Assembly: GCA_902768805.1 (NCBI GenBank)
Contig: CACXMX010000013.1
Span: 1 to 45,227, forward strand
Reading direction: 5' to 3'
Source of the DNA: Oscillospiraceae bacterium
GTDB lineage: Bacteria; Bacillota; Clostridia; Oscillospirales; Oscillospiraceae
DNA length: 45,227 bases
Numbering within the stretch: position 1 is the stretch's first letter; each line of letters begins with the position of its first letter. A program made the translations under genes and the position numbers. Positions 1 through 7,765 of the stretch are shown piece by piece. The notes beneath the pieces were generated by a model that saw only the letters and a program-made list of their open reading frames with translations, searched no databases and was not told the DNA's origin.

Positions 1-128
1 TTATTCGCGCGGGCGTCGACGCCGAGACGGCGGAAAAGGACGCCTGCGGGATGGAACACGCCGCCAGCGACAAAAGCATCGCGGCTCTGCGGGAACAGCT
101 GAAAAACTCACAGGGGGACTTGCCGTAA
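1..128 (+). CDS. C-terminal fragment of a DtxR/MntR-family metal-dependent repressor (partial)
   Basis: The reading frame is open from the window edge (codons start at base 3) and stops with TAA at 126-128. The last 41 residues include GVDAETAEKDACGMEHAASD, which matches the end of the metal-binding/dimerisation domain of DtxR/MntR repressors, where a conserved acidic-x-x-Ala-Cys-x-x-Glu-His segment supplies metal ligands. Such proteins bind DNA when loaded with Fe or Mn and repress metal uptake genes. The N-terminal helix-turn-helix lies outside the window, so the family call rests on this one motif. No hairpin follows the stop immediately; the next clear terminator, at 267-306, points the other way. 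Confidence 0.6.
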   Translation, partial: IRAGVDAETAEKDACGMEHAASDKSIAALREQLKNSQGDLP

Positions 129-266
129 CTCTCCTTTCCGACAGGTTTTCGATGGCTTTAAGGACATGATAATTGCAGCGGTTGCCTAAGCGGCAGCCGC
201 TGTTTTTCGACCATTTGCGGTAAATTTGTGGTAAAAATGAATTTTAGCCGTATTGGGGAAGAAATA

Positions 267-306
267 GAAAAACCCGGAAACCATTGAAAAATCAAGGTTT
301 CCGGGT
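267..306 (-). terminator. Rho-independent terminator downstream of the tRNA-like element
   Basis: An 11-bp stem pairs 272-282 with 296-306 and is extended by TTGA/TCAA inside the loop. On the minus strand it is followed by a T-rich run (complement of 267-271). It sits just past the tRNA-like segment at 311-413, as expected if that segment is, or was, transcribed leftward. Confidence 0.7.
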
Positions 307-310
307 GACA

Positions 311-413
311 TGCCTTGAGGGATTCGACCTGCCCTGCGGGGCAGGCCACCTCGCGGCTCTGGACTGCCCCCGGCAGTCCATTCACTACCGCTCGGGTTCG
401 AATCCCACGGGAG
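311..413 (-). repeat. tRNA-derived remnant or tRNA-like element
   Basis: Bases 312-327 repeat 16 bases of the 3' end (T-arm plus acceptor strand) of the tRNA-Arg gene at 464-479 without a mismatch. The rest is not that tRNA. It has two perfect hairpins (328-333 with 340-345, and 360-368 with 372-380), then a T-arm-like GGGTTCGAATCCC at 394-406 that would belong to a tRNA read on the plus strand. No cloverleaf with an anticodon arm can be drawn on either strand, so I do not call a functional tRNA. It could be a degraded tRNA array, a dispersed repeat inserted next to a tRNA, or an att-like scar of a lost element. Confidence 0.5.
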
Positions 414-417
414 AATT

Positions 418-459
418 CAAAATGAGCACCCCACCCTGACGGGTGAAGTGCTCATTTTG
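418..459 (-). terminator. Terminator of tRNA-Arg
   Basis: A 12-bp inverted repeat (418-429 with 448-459) encloses a nested CACCC/GGGTG stem. On the minus strand the distal arm ends in TTTTG. It starts at the encoded CCA end of the tRNA, so it is the natural terminator/processing hairpin of the tRNA transcript. Confidence 0.7.
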
Positions 460-534
460 GCACGCCTTGAGGGATTCGAACCCCCGACCTTCTGGTCCGT
501 AGCCAGACACTCTATCCAGCTGAGCTAAAGGCGC
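458..534 (-). tRNA. tRNA-Arg (anticodon ACG)
   Basis: Read on the minus strand, the 77-nt gene starts GCGCCUU and ends AAGGCGU, discriminator G and an encoded CCA. The acceptor stem closes with a G-U pair at 1-72. The anticodon stem UCUGG/CCAGA holds the loop CUACGGA, giving anticodon ACG, which becomes ICG after TadA deamination and reads CGU/CGC/CGA. The D-arm contains AGCUCAGCUGGAUAGAG and the T-arm GGGGGUUCGAAUCCC. All invariant positions looked at (U8, U33, UUC, CCA) are present. Confidence 0.95.
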
Positions 535-553
535 ATTTCTTCAGCGCCCGATT

Positions 554-582
554 ATAATAGCACAGCGTTTTTTGAAATGCAA
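554..582 (-). promoter_or_regulatory. Promoter of tRNA-Arg
   Basis: On the minus strand: -35 TTGCAT (complement of 577-582), 17-bp spacer, -10 TATTAT (554-559) overlapping TATAAT. The start point would lie about 12 bases before the tRNA 5' end. Confidence 0.7.
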
Positions 583-630
583 GCCTTTTTTCGCGTGTAT
601 AAGGCAGTTTTTTGGGGAACGGCGGATCTT

Positions 631-1563
631 TTAACTGTCGGCGGTCTCCCGGCGGCACCGGAAGCAGTGCCACTCCTCTTCGCAAAGGTGATCGACGATG
701 CGGAAGCCGGCTCTGCGGAGAGCGGCCTCCACCTCTGCCTGACGTCCGTCGATAACGCCCGAGCAGACGAAATCCCCGGCGGGGGAGAGAAACTCTCCGG
801 CGAGAGGAGCGAGGGGGATGATCACGTCGGCGACGATGTTGGCCAGCACGATGTCGTAGCCCGAGCCCAGCGCGGAGCGCATGCCGCGGTCGGTGAGCAC
901 GTCGCCGGCAAACACACTGAAGCGGTCCGTTCCTATGCCGTTGAGCGCGGCGTTCTCCGCGGCTACGTCCGGAGCCTTGGGATCGATGTCGCAGCCCATG
1001 GCGCTCTCACAGCCCAGGAGCAGGGCCCCGATAGCCAGGATCCCACTCCCGCAGCCCAGGTCCAGCACCCGTTTGCCCGGAGCTGCCAGGCACTCCAGCG
1101 TCTCAAGACACATGCGGGTGGTGGCGTGACTGCCCGTGCCGAAAATCAGGCCCGGATCCAGCCGCAGCGCGACGCGGCCTTCCTCCTCCGCGTCCTCCCA
1201 GGCGGGGACGACCAGCAGACGGTCTCCGATGGGCAGCGGCCGGTAATACTGCTTCCAGTTGTTTTCCCAGTCTTCGTCGGCGATCAGGCTTTGCCCGACT
1301 TTATATCCCGCGGCCAGTACGCGCTCCAGCACCGCATGGCCTTCCTCATCGTCCGAGAGCCAGAATTTTACCCGGGAAACGCCCGCGAAACGGTGCTCGA
1401 GCTCTTCGTCCACATAGTCCCAGTAGGCGCGGTTGTTTTCCAGAAATTCACGGAAATCCCGTTCATCCTCCACGGACATTCCGTCCACTCCCAGTCCGGC
1501 GAGCTCGTCGCACAGGACCTCCGGGTCGCCGTCGCATCGGACGGAGCATTCGATCCACTGCAT
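631..1563 (-). CDS. prmA: Ribosomal protein L11 methyltransferase PrmA
   Basis: 310 residues, the usual PrmA length. PrmA uses S-adenosylmethionine to trimethylate lysines and the N-terminus of ribosomal protein L11 in the cytoplasm. Visible marks are the linker motif DEDWENNWKQYY (97-108), the family signature DPGLIFGTGSHATT (136-149), SAM motif I DLGCGSG (168-174), the acidic ribose-binding CDID (191-194) and NIVADVI (242-248), close to the catalytic NxLA motif, though here Asn-Ile-Val-Ala replaces Asn-Ile-Leu-Ala. It is the last gene of a four-gene minus-strand run. The ATG has AGAGGA about 10 nt upstream and follows the sfsA stop by 17 nt. Loss of PrmA is usually tolerated. Confidence 0.95.
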   Translation of the reverse strand: MQWIECSVRCDGDPEVLCDELAGLGVDGMSVEDERDFREFLENNRAYWDYVDEELEHRFAGVSRVKFWLSDDEEGHAVLERVLAAGYKVGQSLIADEDWENNWKQYYRPLPIGDRLLVVPAWEDAEEEGRVALRLDPGLIFGTGSHATTRMCLETLECLAAPGKRVLDLGCGSGILAIGALLLGCESAMGCDIDPKAPDVAAENAALNGIGTDRFSVFAGDVLTDRGMRSALGSGYDIVLANIVADVIIPLAPLAGEFLSPAGDFVCSGVIDGRQAEVEAALRRAGFRIVDHLCEEEWHCFRCRRETADS

Positions 1564-1580
1564 GATTTATCCTCTCTTTT

Positions 1581-2255
1581 TCAGTTCAGTTTCACCGGGA
1601 CCGGCGAGCGCGCGGTCATGGAGTCGGCCGTGACCTCACAGTCAAAGCACAAAACCTCCACACCGGCGGCGGCCGCCTCCGCGAGCGCGTCGGCAAAGGC
1701 GGGGTCGGTTTCCCTGTTCGGGGAAAAACAAAGGGCGTCGTCCCTCTGCACAAGAAACAGCACCGCAGCGGCGTAACCCGCGCTCCGCGCCTGCGCCAGC
1801 TCCAGCAGGTGCTTTCGCCCGCGCTCGGTGGGCGCGTCCGGGAAAAAGGCCGTGCCGTCCCGGACAAGAGTAACGCCCTTGACCTCCGTAAACAGACGCA
1901 GCTCCTCCCGCTCAAGATAAAGGTCGAAGCGCGAAGAGCCGAAAACCTTTTCGCGCCGCAGCGCGCACCCGGGATACAGGCGTACCATAAGCTCTGCCGC
2001 CGCGGCATTGGGAGCCTGAGAATCTATGTTTACATAACGCCCATCATGCCGTACGGCAACAAGGTCATAGGCCGTTTTTCGCCCCGGGCTGTCCGAGGGA
2101 CAGAGGACAGCTTCCGCGCCCGGGATAAGGAGCTCCCGCAGACGGCCGGTGTTTTTCACATGCACAGTCTGCTCGCACCCGCCAACGATCGCCCGGGCAG
2201 AGAACCGGCTGAGCCTCGAGAGAAACACGCCCCCGGTCACGCGGTCATACCGCAT
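1581..2255 (-). CDS. sfsA: SfsA-family protein (sugar fermentation stimulation homologue)
   Basis: 224 residues, close to the usual 230. The SfsA signature is clear: SRFSARA near 16-22, HVKNTGR (32-38), SRFDLYLE (108-115), EVKGVTL (124-130) and FPDAPTERGRKHL (138-150). SfsA has an OB-fold N-terminus and a restriction-endonuclease-like core. The E. coli protein binds DNA and was linked to maltose metabolism, but the biochemical role remains poorly settled, so the old name should not be read as function. The start codon overlaps the end of the upstream gene by 11 bp, which implies translational coupling. Asp109 and the Glu-x-Lys at 124-126 resemble the nuclease-fold catalytic residues. Confidence 0.92.
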   Translation of the reverse strand: MRYDRVTGGVFLSRLSRFSARAIVGGCEQTVHVKNTGRLRELLIPGAEAVLCPSDSPGRKTAYDLVAVRHDGRYVNIDSQAPNAAAAELMVRLYPGCALRREKVFGSSRFDLYLEREELRLFTEVKGVTLVRDGTAFFPDAPTERGRKHLLELAQARSAGYAAAVLFLVQRDDALCFSPNRETDPAFADALAEAAAAGVEVLCFDCEVTADSMTARSPVPVKLN

Positions 2256-3093
2256 GGCCGGTGTTTCTCATGGCGAGGGAACGCCGAAGGTGCTCTTCCC
2301 TCAGATACAGTCCGGTGAGCGGGACGGCGAGACCGTTGAGCTTCCCCGCGTCCAGCTCCACCTGATCGGTGACATAGGTAAGGGCGTCGTCTGCCTTTTC
2401 CAGACGGACCAGGTGGCTCCAGAAGGCCAGCTTTTTCGAGCTGCCCTCCACGAGCCGCACATGTTCCCCGTCCTCGCAGAGGACAGGGCTCATTCGGGTG
2501 AGCAGGGCGGTCTCGGGACCGACGGGCCGCAGCGTCAGATACTCCCACACTTTTTCCGGGCTTCCCGGCACCATGCCCGCGCTTGTCACGCTCACGCCTC
2601 CGCCGAACAATGCCGACAAACGGCCGGCGGCCAGATCCGGACGCACATCCGCCAGCGCGGAGTCCGCGGGCAGTTTTTTCATGCACAGCGTGTTCAGCGG
2701 GCGGGCGAGAGCTTTGAGAGATTCCCGTATCCGTTTCGCGGTTTTGTCTTTTTTGCGGTACCAGTACCAGACCGGCCCGGGCATCCGCGTCAGACCGTCG
2801 GGGAGGGAAGCGGCGCTTTCGACCACGACGGCGCGCATGCGCACCCTGCCGCCCGCGTACAGCCGCAGCGCGAGACCTGCCGACGAGCCGAAAGCGTAGA
2901 CGCCCCGGATCCGGCCGCCGTAATGCAAAAGCAGCTCCTTCTCGAGCGCGGCGAGCTTCTCGTCCTCCGTGGCCTCTTCCGCAAAAGAGGGGAGCAGAAG
3001 GAGGCAGGTTTTCTTCAGCGGCTCAAGGGCCGGAGAAGACCCGAGCAGCACGAGCGCGGGGGCATTGGGTTTGCCGATCAGATGCAGTTCCAT
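2245..3093 (-). CDS. Hypothetical protein, possible divergent alpha/beta hydrolase
   Basis: 282 residues that I cannot assign to a named family. A possible nucleophile elbow, GSSAG (69-73, fitting G-x-S-x-G), follows a hydrophobic strand (GVYAF) and precedes a helix, as in alpha/beta hydrolases. A short hydrophobic strand near 13-18 (ALVLLG) also fits. I could not place the acid and histidine of a catalytic triad with confidence. It begins 3 nt after the PPTase stop and overlaps sfsA by 11 bp, so it is co-expressed with both. A thioesterase-like role beside a phosphopantetheinyl transferase is conceivable but only inferred from position. Confidence 0.55.
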   Translation of the reverse strand: MELHLIGKPNAPALVLLGSSPALEPLKKTCLLLLPSFAEEATEDEKLAALEKELLLHYGGRIRGVYAFGSSAGLALRLYAGGRVRMRAVVVESAASLPDGLTRMPGPVWYWYRKKDKTAKRIRESLKALARPLNTLCMKKLPADSALADVRPDLAAGRLSALFGGGVSVTSAGMVPGSPEKVWEYLTLRPVGPETALLTRMSPVLCEDGEHVRLVEGSSKKLAFWSHLVRLEKADDALTYVTDQVELDAGKLNGLAVPLTGLYLREEHLRRSLAMRNTGHAV

Positions 3094-3096
3094 CGT

Positions 3097-3690
3097 TTAT
3101 GCCTCCAGCAATTGGTCCAATGTGAGTTCCCGGGGGGCAAAGTCCGCGGGACGGCCGTCCGCCGCGGACGAGAGATAGTACGACCCGAACCGCGCCGTAT
3201 GCAGGAAGATCGTCCTGCCGTCAAGCTCCGCCGAGTCCGCGCGGACGTCCAGCGAGTCGAGGGCGCGGTCCACTCCGGTGCCGAGGCACTTGAGAGCGGC
3301 TTCCTTCCGGGTCCAAAAGAAAAGGAAATCCCGCGAGTCGGCCCGCTCCGCACCGGTGAGAGCCCGCAGGCGCACCGCTTCGCCGACAGGACGGTCCTTT
3401 TCCGCGTCGGCGCCGACCGGCACATCGGCCAGAGCGATCACGGCCAGCGTCCCGCTGTGGGAGAGACTGAATCCCGGCCCTCCGGGGATATACGGCTTTC
3501 CGCCCGGGGCAATGAGCGGCTCTTTTCCCGGGAAAAAGCGCGCGATCAGCAGTCCGGCGCCGATGCTCAGCAGTCTCGAAGGCCCCCGGCGCAGCCGCCG
3601 CGCCTTTTCCCGGCGCCCCGGACTGAGCCGTGCCAGCGCCTCGTCCTCGCGCCCGGTCAGCGCGTTTACGTCGAACAGATAGTATTCCAT
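3097..3690 (-). CDS. 4'-phosphopantetheinyl transferase, Sfp/AcpT superfamily
   Basis: 197 residues from the chosen ATG at 3690. The enzyme moves the phosphopantetheine arm of CoA to a serine on a carrier protein. Motifs in order are GKPYI (64-68), FSLSHSG (74-80), VGADAEK (92-98, the Mg-binding Asp-x-Glu region, normally VGIDIE) and WTRKEAALKCLGTGV (126-140, the W-x-x-KEA-x-x-K signature). An earlier in-frame ATG at 3726 overlaps the -35 box of a good promoter and has no ribosome site, so I rejected it. The chosen ATG lies only 6 nt after the -10 box, implying a leaderless message. No carrier-protein cluster is in the window, so the substrate could be the fatty-acid ACP. Confidence 0.88.
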   Translation of the reverse strand: MEYYLFDVNALTGREDEALARLSPGRREKARRLRRGPSRLLSIGAGLLIARFFPGKEPLIAPGGKPYIPGGPGFSLSHSGTLAVIALADVPVGADAEKDRPVGEAVRLRALTGAERADSRDFLFFWTRKEAALKCLGTGVDRALDSLDVRADSAELDGRTIFLHTARFGSYYLSSAADGRPADFAPRELTLDQLLEA

Positions 3691-3696
3691 AGGAGC

Positions 3697-3726
3697 ATTA
3701 TACACTTCGATTCCCGGGGCTTTCAA
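3697..3726 (-). promoter_or_regulatory. Promoter of the PPTase operon (leaderless layout)
   Basis: Minus strand: -35 TTGAAA (3721-3726), 18-bp spacer, -10 TATAAT (3697-3702), then 6 nt to the ATG at 3690. Transcription should begin at or within a base or two of the start codon. No Shine-Dalgarno sequence fits in between. Confidence 0.75.
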
Positions 3727-3758
3727 CGCTTTTTTCCGCGCGTACGGGGCTAATTGAC

Positions 3759-3787
3759 TTGCGTCTGCTGTATCTGTCTGATAAAAT
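3759..3787 (+). promoter_or_regulatory. Promoter of recJ
   Basis: -35 TTGCGT (3759-3764), 17-bp spacer, -10 TAAAAT (3782-3787). It diverges from the PPTase promoter, with about 32 bp between the two -35 boxes. AGGA at 3811-3814 serves as a weak, rather distant ribosome site. Confidence 0.55.
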
Positions 3788-3827
3788 ATCTACTTAAGAA
3801 GAAAAAAACAGGAATGGTAAACACTTA

Positions 3828-5525
3828 ATGAAATATCCCAACTGGAAGGTGCCCGAGAGGGGACCTGTTATTCCGCGTTCACTGACGGATGCCGGGTGCA
3901 CCCCGCTTCTGGCGGCCATGCTGCATCTGCGCGGTCTGGACGACGCGGACAAAGCCCGGACCTTTCTGCGCGGCGGCAGAGAGCTGCTGACCGATCCCTT
4001 TGCGCTGATCGACATGGACGCGGCGGTCCGCAGACTGAAGGCTGCCGCGGCCGAAAAGGAGCACGTGGCCGTATACGGGGACTACGATGTGGACGGCATC
4101 ACATCGGCCTGCCTGCTGGCGGATTATCTGGAGAGCCTGGGTCTGGAATGCGAGGTCTATATCCCGGACCGGCGCGCGGAGGGCTACGGGGTAAACGCCG
4201 ACGCCATAGACAGGCTTCGTGAGAAGGGCGTTACACTCATCGTCACGGTGGACTGCGGAGTCACCTGCGTGGAAGAGGCCGAATATGCCCGTACGATCGG
4301 GATCGACATGATCGTAACCGATCACCACGAGTGCCGCGGCGACCTGCCCCGGGCTGTGGCCGTGGTAGACCCCAAACGGCCGGGCGGCGGCGGAGCCGGC
4401 GAAGACCTGGCGGGGGTCGGCGTGGCGTTCAAGCTGGTATGCGCCATGGACGGGAATCCCGCGAAGATGCTGGATCGCTACGGCGATCTGGTAGCCGTGG
4501 GGACCGTGGCGGACGTAATGCCCCTGCTCGGCGAGAACCGTACCGTCACCCGTTGCGGGCTTCGGAAGATCTCCCAGGGCGACTGCCGCCCGGGGTTCAC
4601 GGCGCTGCTGCGCGTGTCCGGAGCGGCGGGGAAGCCCGTGACCGCTTCCACAGTCAGCTATTCCCTGGCGCCGCTCATCAATGCCGCGGGGCGCCTGGAC
4701 AGCGCGGAAAAAGCCCTGGAGCTGCTTCGTGCCGCCGATTACGACAAGGCCGAGAGGATCGCCTGCGAGCTTCGGGAGATGAATCTTCAGAGAAAAAATC
4801 TCGGAGACGACATCATGGCCAGCGTTGAGACCATGATAGGCGCGGAAAGACCGCATATGCCCATCGTACTGGCTGCGGAAGGCTGGCATCCCGGAGTCAT
4901 CGGGATCGTGGCCTCCAAGCTGACGGATGAATACGGAGTGCCCGCGGTGATGATCAGTCTCAGCGGAGAAACGGGAAAGGGCTCCTGCCGCAGCGTCGGC
5001 GACTTCAATCTCTACGAGGCGCTCTCCGCGTGCTCCGACTGTCTGATCGGCTTCGGCGGGCATGCCATGGCCGTGGGCATCACGGTGCGGGCCGACCGGG
5101 TGGACGATCTGCGCAGGGAACTGGCGGAGTATTACCTCACCCATCCCGCGGATTCGGCGCCGGCTCTGGAGGCCGAGATCCTGGTGAGCGGCCCGGAGCT
5201 GCTGGAGGAGAAAAGCGTGGAGGACATGGAAGCGCTGGAACCCTGCGGCAACGGCAACCCCAGGCCCCTCCTGTATCTGGAGGACGCCCGCATCTCGTCG
5301 ATGACGCCTATCGGCCGTGACCGGAAACATCTGCGCCTGAGCCTCGACTCCTTCGGCCGGACCTGGGACAGCGTGTTTTTCCAGGCGACGGCCGGGGAAA
5401 TCGGAGCCGGGGTAGGAGACAGGGTGGACGCGGTGTTCGCGCCGCAGATCAACACATATCGCGCCAGCCGCTCCGTGCAGCTGGTGATCACGGACCTTCG
5501 CCCCCATCGGGAGACGACTGAGTAA
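3828..5525 (+). CDS. recJ: Single-stranded-DNA-specific exonuclease RecJ
   Basis: 565 residues, full length for the Firmicute form. RecJ degrades single-stranded DNA 5' to 3' in recombination and mismatch/base-excision repair. The DHH phosphoesterase core is complete: GDYDVDG (84-90), VDCG (141-144), TDHH (164-167) and INAAGRLDSA (284-293). The DHHA1 domain follows with WHPGVIGIVA (353-362), GSCRSV (385-390) and GFGGHAMAVG (408-417). The OB-fold C-terminus ends in VQLVITDLRP. It heads a plus-strand run with relA 15 nt downstream and dtd after that, a common Firmicute order, though the apt gene often found between recJ and relA is missing. Confidence 0.97.
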   Translation: MKYPNWKVPERGPVIPRSLTDAGCTPLLAAMLHLRGLDDADKARTFLRGGRELLTDPFALIDMDAAVRRLKAAAAEKEHVAVYGDYDVDGITSACLLADYLESLGLECEVYIPDRRAEGYGVNADAIDRLREKGVTLIVTVDCGVTCVEEAEYARTIGIDMIVTDHHECRGDLPRAVAVVDPKRPGGGGAGEDLAGVGVAFKLVCAMDGNPAKMLDRYGDLVAVGTVADVMPLLGENRTVTRCGLRKISQGDCRPGFTALLRVSGAAGKPVTASTVSYSLAPLINAAGRLDSAEKALELLRAADYDKAERIACELREMNLQRKNLGDDIMASVETMIGAERPHMPIVLAAEGWHPGVIGIVASKLTDEYGVPAVMISLSGETGKGSCRSVGDFNLYEALSACSDCLIGFGGHAMAVGITVRADRVDDLRRELAEYYLTHPADSAPALEAEILVSGPELLEEKSVEDMEALEPCGNGNPRPLLYLEDARISSMTPIGRDRKHLRLSLDSFGRTWDSVFFQATAGEIGAGVGDRVDAVFAPQINTYRASRSVQLVITDLRPHRETTE

Positions 5526-5540
5526 ACAGGGTATAAAAAG

Positions 5541-7742
5541 ATGGCTGAAGAGATCGTAGAACAGGGATATCGCAAACTGGCCGACGAGATCCTCGAGCAC
5601 AACCCGGGCGTGGACCTCGCCAGAGTGCGCGCCGCCTTTGAACTCGCCGACCGGGCCCATGCCGGACAGAAACGCAAGGCAGGCACGCCGTACGTCACCC
5701 ACTGCATCGAGGCTGCCCGCATCTGCGTGGAGATGGGCCTGGACGAGGACAGCGTGGTCGCCGCGCTGCTTCACGACGTTATCGAGGATACGGCCCTCAC
5801 CCACGACGACATCGCCAAGGAGTTCGGCGCGGAGGTCGCGGACATCGTCGAAGGCGTCACCAAGCTGACCCGGGTAAGGTTTACCAACCGGGAAGACGAG
5901 CAGATGGAGAACCTGCGCAAGATGCTCATGGCCATGGCCAAGGACATCCGCGTCATCCTCATCAAGCTGGCCGACCGGCTGCACAATATGCGCACCATGG
6001 AGTACATGACTCCGGCCAAGCAGCTGGAGAAATCCACGGAGACCATGGAGATCTACGCGCCCATCGCCCACCGGCTGGGGCTGCAGAGGGTCAAGTGGGA
6101 GCTGGAGGACCGTTCGCTTCGCTATATCGATCCGGAAGGCTATCGGGAGATCACCGAGTATCTGGAGTCGAAAAAAGAGAGGCTTGACGCGTTCATGGCC
6201 ATGGTGGAGATGCGGATCACCAAGCGTCTCTCCGAAAACGGAATCAACGCCACGGTCCAGAGCCGCATCAAGCACACCTACAGCATCTACCGGAAAATGT
6301 ACGCGCAGAACCTGTCGCTCGACGGCGTGTTCGATCTGTGCGCGTTTCGCGTTATCGTGGACAACATCGCCGACTGCTACAATGTGCTCGGCCACATCCA
6401 CGATATGTACCGGCCGGTCCCGGGCCGATTCAAGGACTATGTGGCCAGTCCCAAGCCCAACGGCTACCAGAGCGTGCAGACCACCGTTATCGGCGAGGAA
6501 GGCATCATGTTCGAGGTGCAGATCCGCACCTGGGAGATGCACCGCACCGCCGAATACGGCATTGCCGCGCACTGGAAATATAAATCCGGAGAGGCCGGTG
6601 TGCGCGCCGGAGACGAGGAAAAATTCGCCTGGATCCGGCAACTGCTGGAGGCCCAGCAGGAAAGCGACGCCGGAGAATTCGTCCACGATCTCAAGATGGA
6701 CATGTTCGACGACGAGGTGTTCGTCTTCACGCCTCAGGGCGACGTGGTGAATCTTCCCGCCGGCGCCTGCCCAATCGATTTTGCCTACGGCATCCACTCC
6801 GCCGTCGGCAACAGCATGATCGGAGCGAAGGTCAACGGCCGGATCGTCCCGTTCGACTACGCGCTGCAGAACGGGGATATCGTGGATATTCTCACCTCCA
6901 AATCCGCCCCCGGCCCCAGCCGGGACTGGATGAACCTGTGCAAATCCAACGCGGCGCGCACCAAGATCCGCCAGTGGCTCAAAAAAGAGCGCCGCGAAGA
7001 GAATATCCTTCGCGGCAGAGAGATGTTCGAGGGCGAGATGCGGCGGGCCGGTCTGTCCATGGCGTATATCAACGACGAGGAGCTGGTGCAGACCTGCATC
7101 CGCAAGCTGGCGGTCACGTCCCTGGACGACATGTACGCCGCCATCGGTTACGGAGGCATCACCAGCACCCGCGTCGTCAACCGCTTCCGGGACGAGATCG
7201 CCCGCGCGGCCAAGCAGAACACTCAGAAGACCGCGATCGACAAAATCAACGAAGCGGCCGAGCGCCGCAGCGGCAAGCCGGTCAAGGCCGTTAACGGCGT
7301 GCTGGTCGAGGGCATGGACAACTGCCTGATCAAATTCTCCCGCTGCTGCACGCCGGTGCCCGGCGACCCTGTGGTCGGCTTTATTACCCGCGGACAGGGC
7401 ATATCCGTCCACCGTGCGGACTGCCCCAACTACCTCAACAGCCTTCGGGAGGATCGGGAAAACCGCTGGATCCATGTGGACTGGGCCGATACCACCACCG
7501 GCGCCTACTCCACTACGCTGCGGATCCTGGCCCATGACCGCAACGGGCTGGTGCTGGACATCGCCACGGTGCTCAATTCCCTGAGCGCCAAGGTGCTCTC
7601 TCTCAACGCCCGCGGGCTTCCGGACGGGAACGCGCTGATCCTTGTCACGCTGGAGGTGCCGGATCTCTCGGCGCTTCGGCTGATCATGGGCCGGCTGCGG
7701 ACGCTGGGCGGCGTGCGTCAGATAGAACGCGGGAACGGTTGA
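5541..7742 (+). CDS. relA: Bifunctional (p)ppGpp synthetase/hydrolase, Rel/SpoT family
   Basis: 733 residues with the full Rel architecture. The HD hydrolase domain shows HDVIEDT (78-84) and KLADRLHNMRT (142-152). The synthetase domain follows (about 230-345) with FDLCAFRVIV (264-273), RFKDYVASPKPNGYQ (296-310) and EVQIRT (325-330). TGS is about 393-455, then a helical region, a Cys-rich segment (KFSRCCTPVPGDPVVGF) and a C-terminal ACT domain. It makes and destroys the starvation alarmones ppGpp/pppGpp at the ribosome. One oddity: the usual NGYQSLHTTV synthetase motif reads NGYQSVQTTV here, replacing a normally conserved His. A weak AGGG ribosome site precedes the ATG. Confidence 0.97.
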   Translation: MAEEIVEQGYRKLADEILEHNPGVDLARVRAAFELADRAHAGQKRKAGTPYVTHCIEAARICVEMGLDEDSVVAALLHDVIEDTALTHDDIAKEFGAEVADIVEGVTKLTRVRFTNREDEQMENLRKMLMAMAKDIRVILIKLADRLHNMRTMEYMTPAKQLEKSTETMEIYAPIAHRLGLQRVKWELEDRSLRYIDPEGYREITEYLESKKERLDAFMAMVEMRITKRLSENGINATVQSRIKHTYSIYRKMYAQNLSLDGVFDLCAFRVIVDNIADCYNVLGHIHDMYRPVPGRFKDYVASPKPNGYQSVQTTVIGEEGIMFEVQIRTWEMHRTAEYGIAAHWKYKSGEAGVRAGDEEKFAWIRQLLEAQQESDAGEFVHDLKMDMFDDEVFVFTPQGDVVNLPAGACPIDFAYGIHSAVGNSMIGAKVNGRIVPFDYALQNGDIVDILTSKSAPGPSRDWMNLCKSNAARTKIRQWLKKERREENILRGREMFEGEMRRAGLSMAYINDEELVQTCIRKLAVTSLDDMYAAIGYGGITSTRVVNRFRDEIARAAKQNTQKTAIDKINEAAERRSGKPVKAVNGVLVEGMDNCLIKFSRCCTPVPGDPVVGFITRGQGISVHRADCPNYLNSLREDRENRWIHVDWADTTTGAYSTTLRILAHDRNGLVLDIATVLNSLSAKVLSLNARGLPDGNALILVTLEVPDLSALRLIMGRLRTLGGVRQIERGNG

Positions 7743-7765
7743 CATAATTATTCGAGGTATATCCG

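Noticed and set aside
158..385. A 75-codon minus-strand frame over the tRNA-like element
   Set aside because: No ribosome site, and it overlaps terminator and hairpin sequence; no protein-like pattern.
311..413. tRNA-Sec or tRNA-Ser with a long variable arm
   Set aside because: Neither strand gives an acceptor stem plus anticodon arm; the hairpins do not fit a cloverleaf.
311..479. The 16-bp repeat of the tRNA-Arg 3' end as an att site of an integrated element
   Set aside because: Only about 150 bp lie between the copies and there is no integrase in the window. A scar of a lost element remains possible, but an integrated element is not present.
3879..7745. A 1288-codon open frame on the minus strand antisense to recJ and relA
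   Set aside because: The plus-strand frames show full RecJ and Rel motifs. The antisense frame is an artefact of GC-rich codon bias, with repeated low-complexity His/Gly/Val and no ribosome site.
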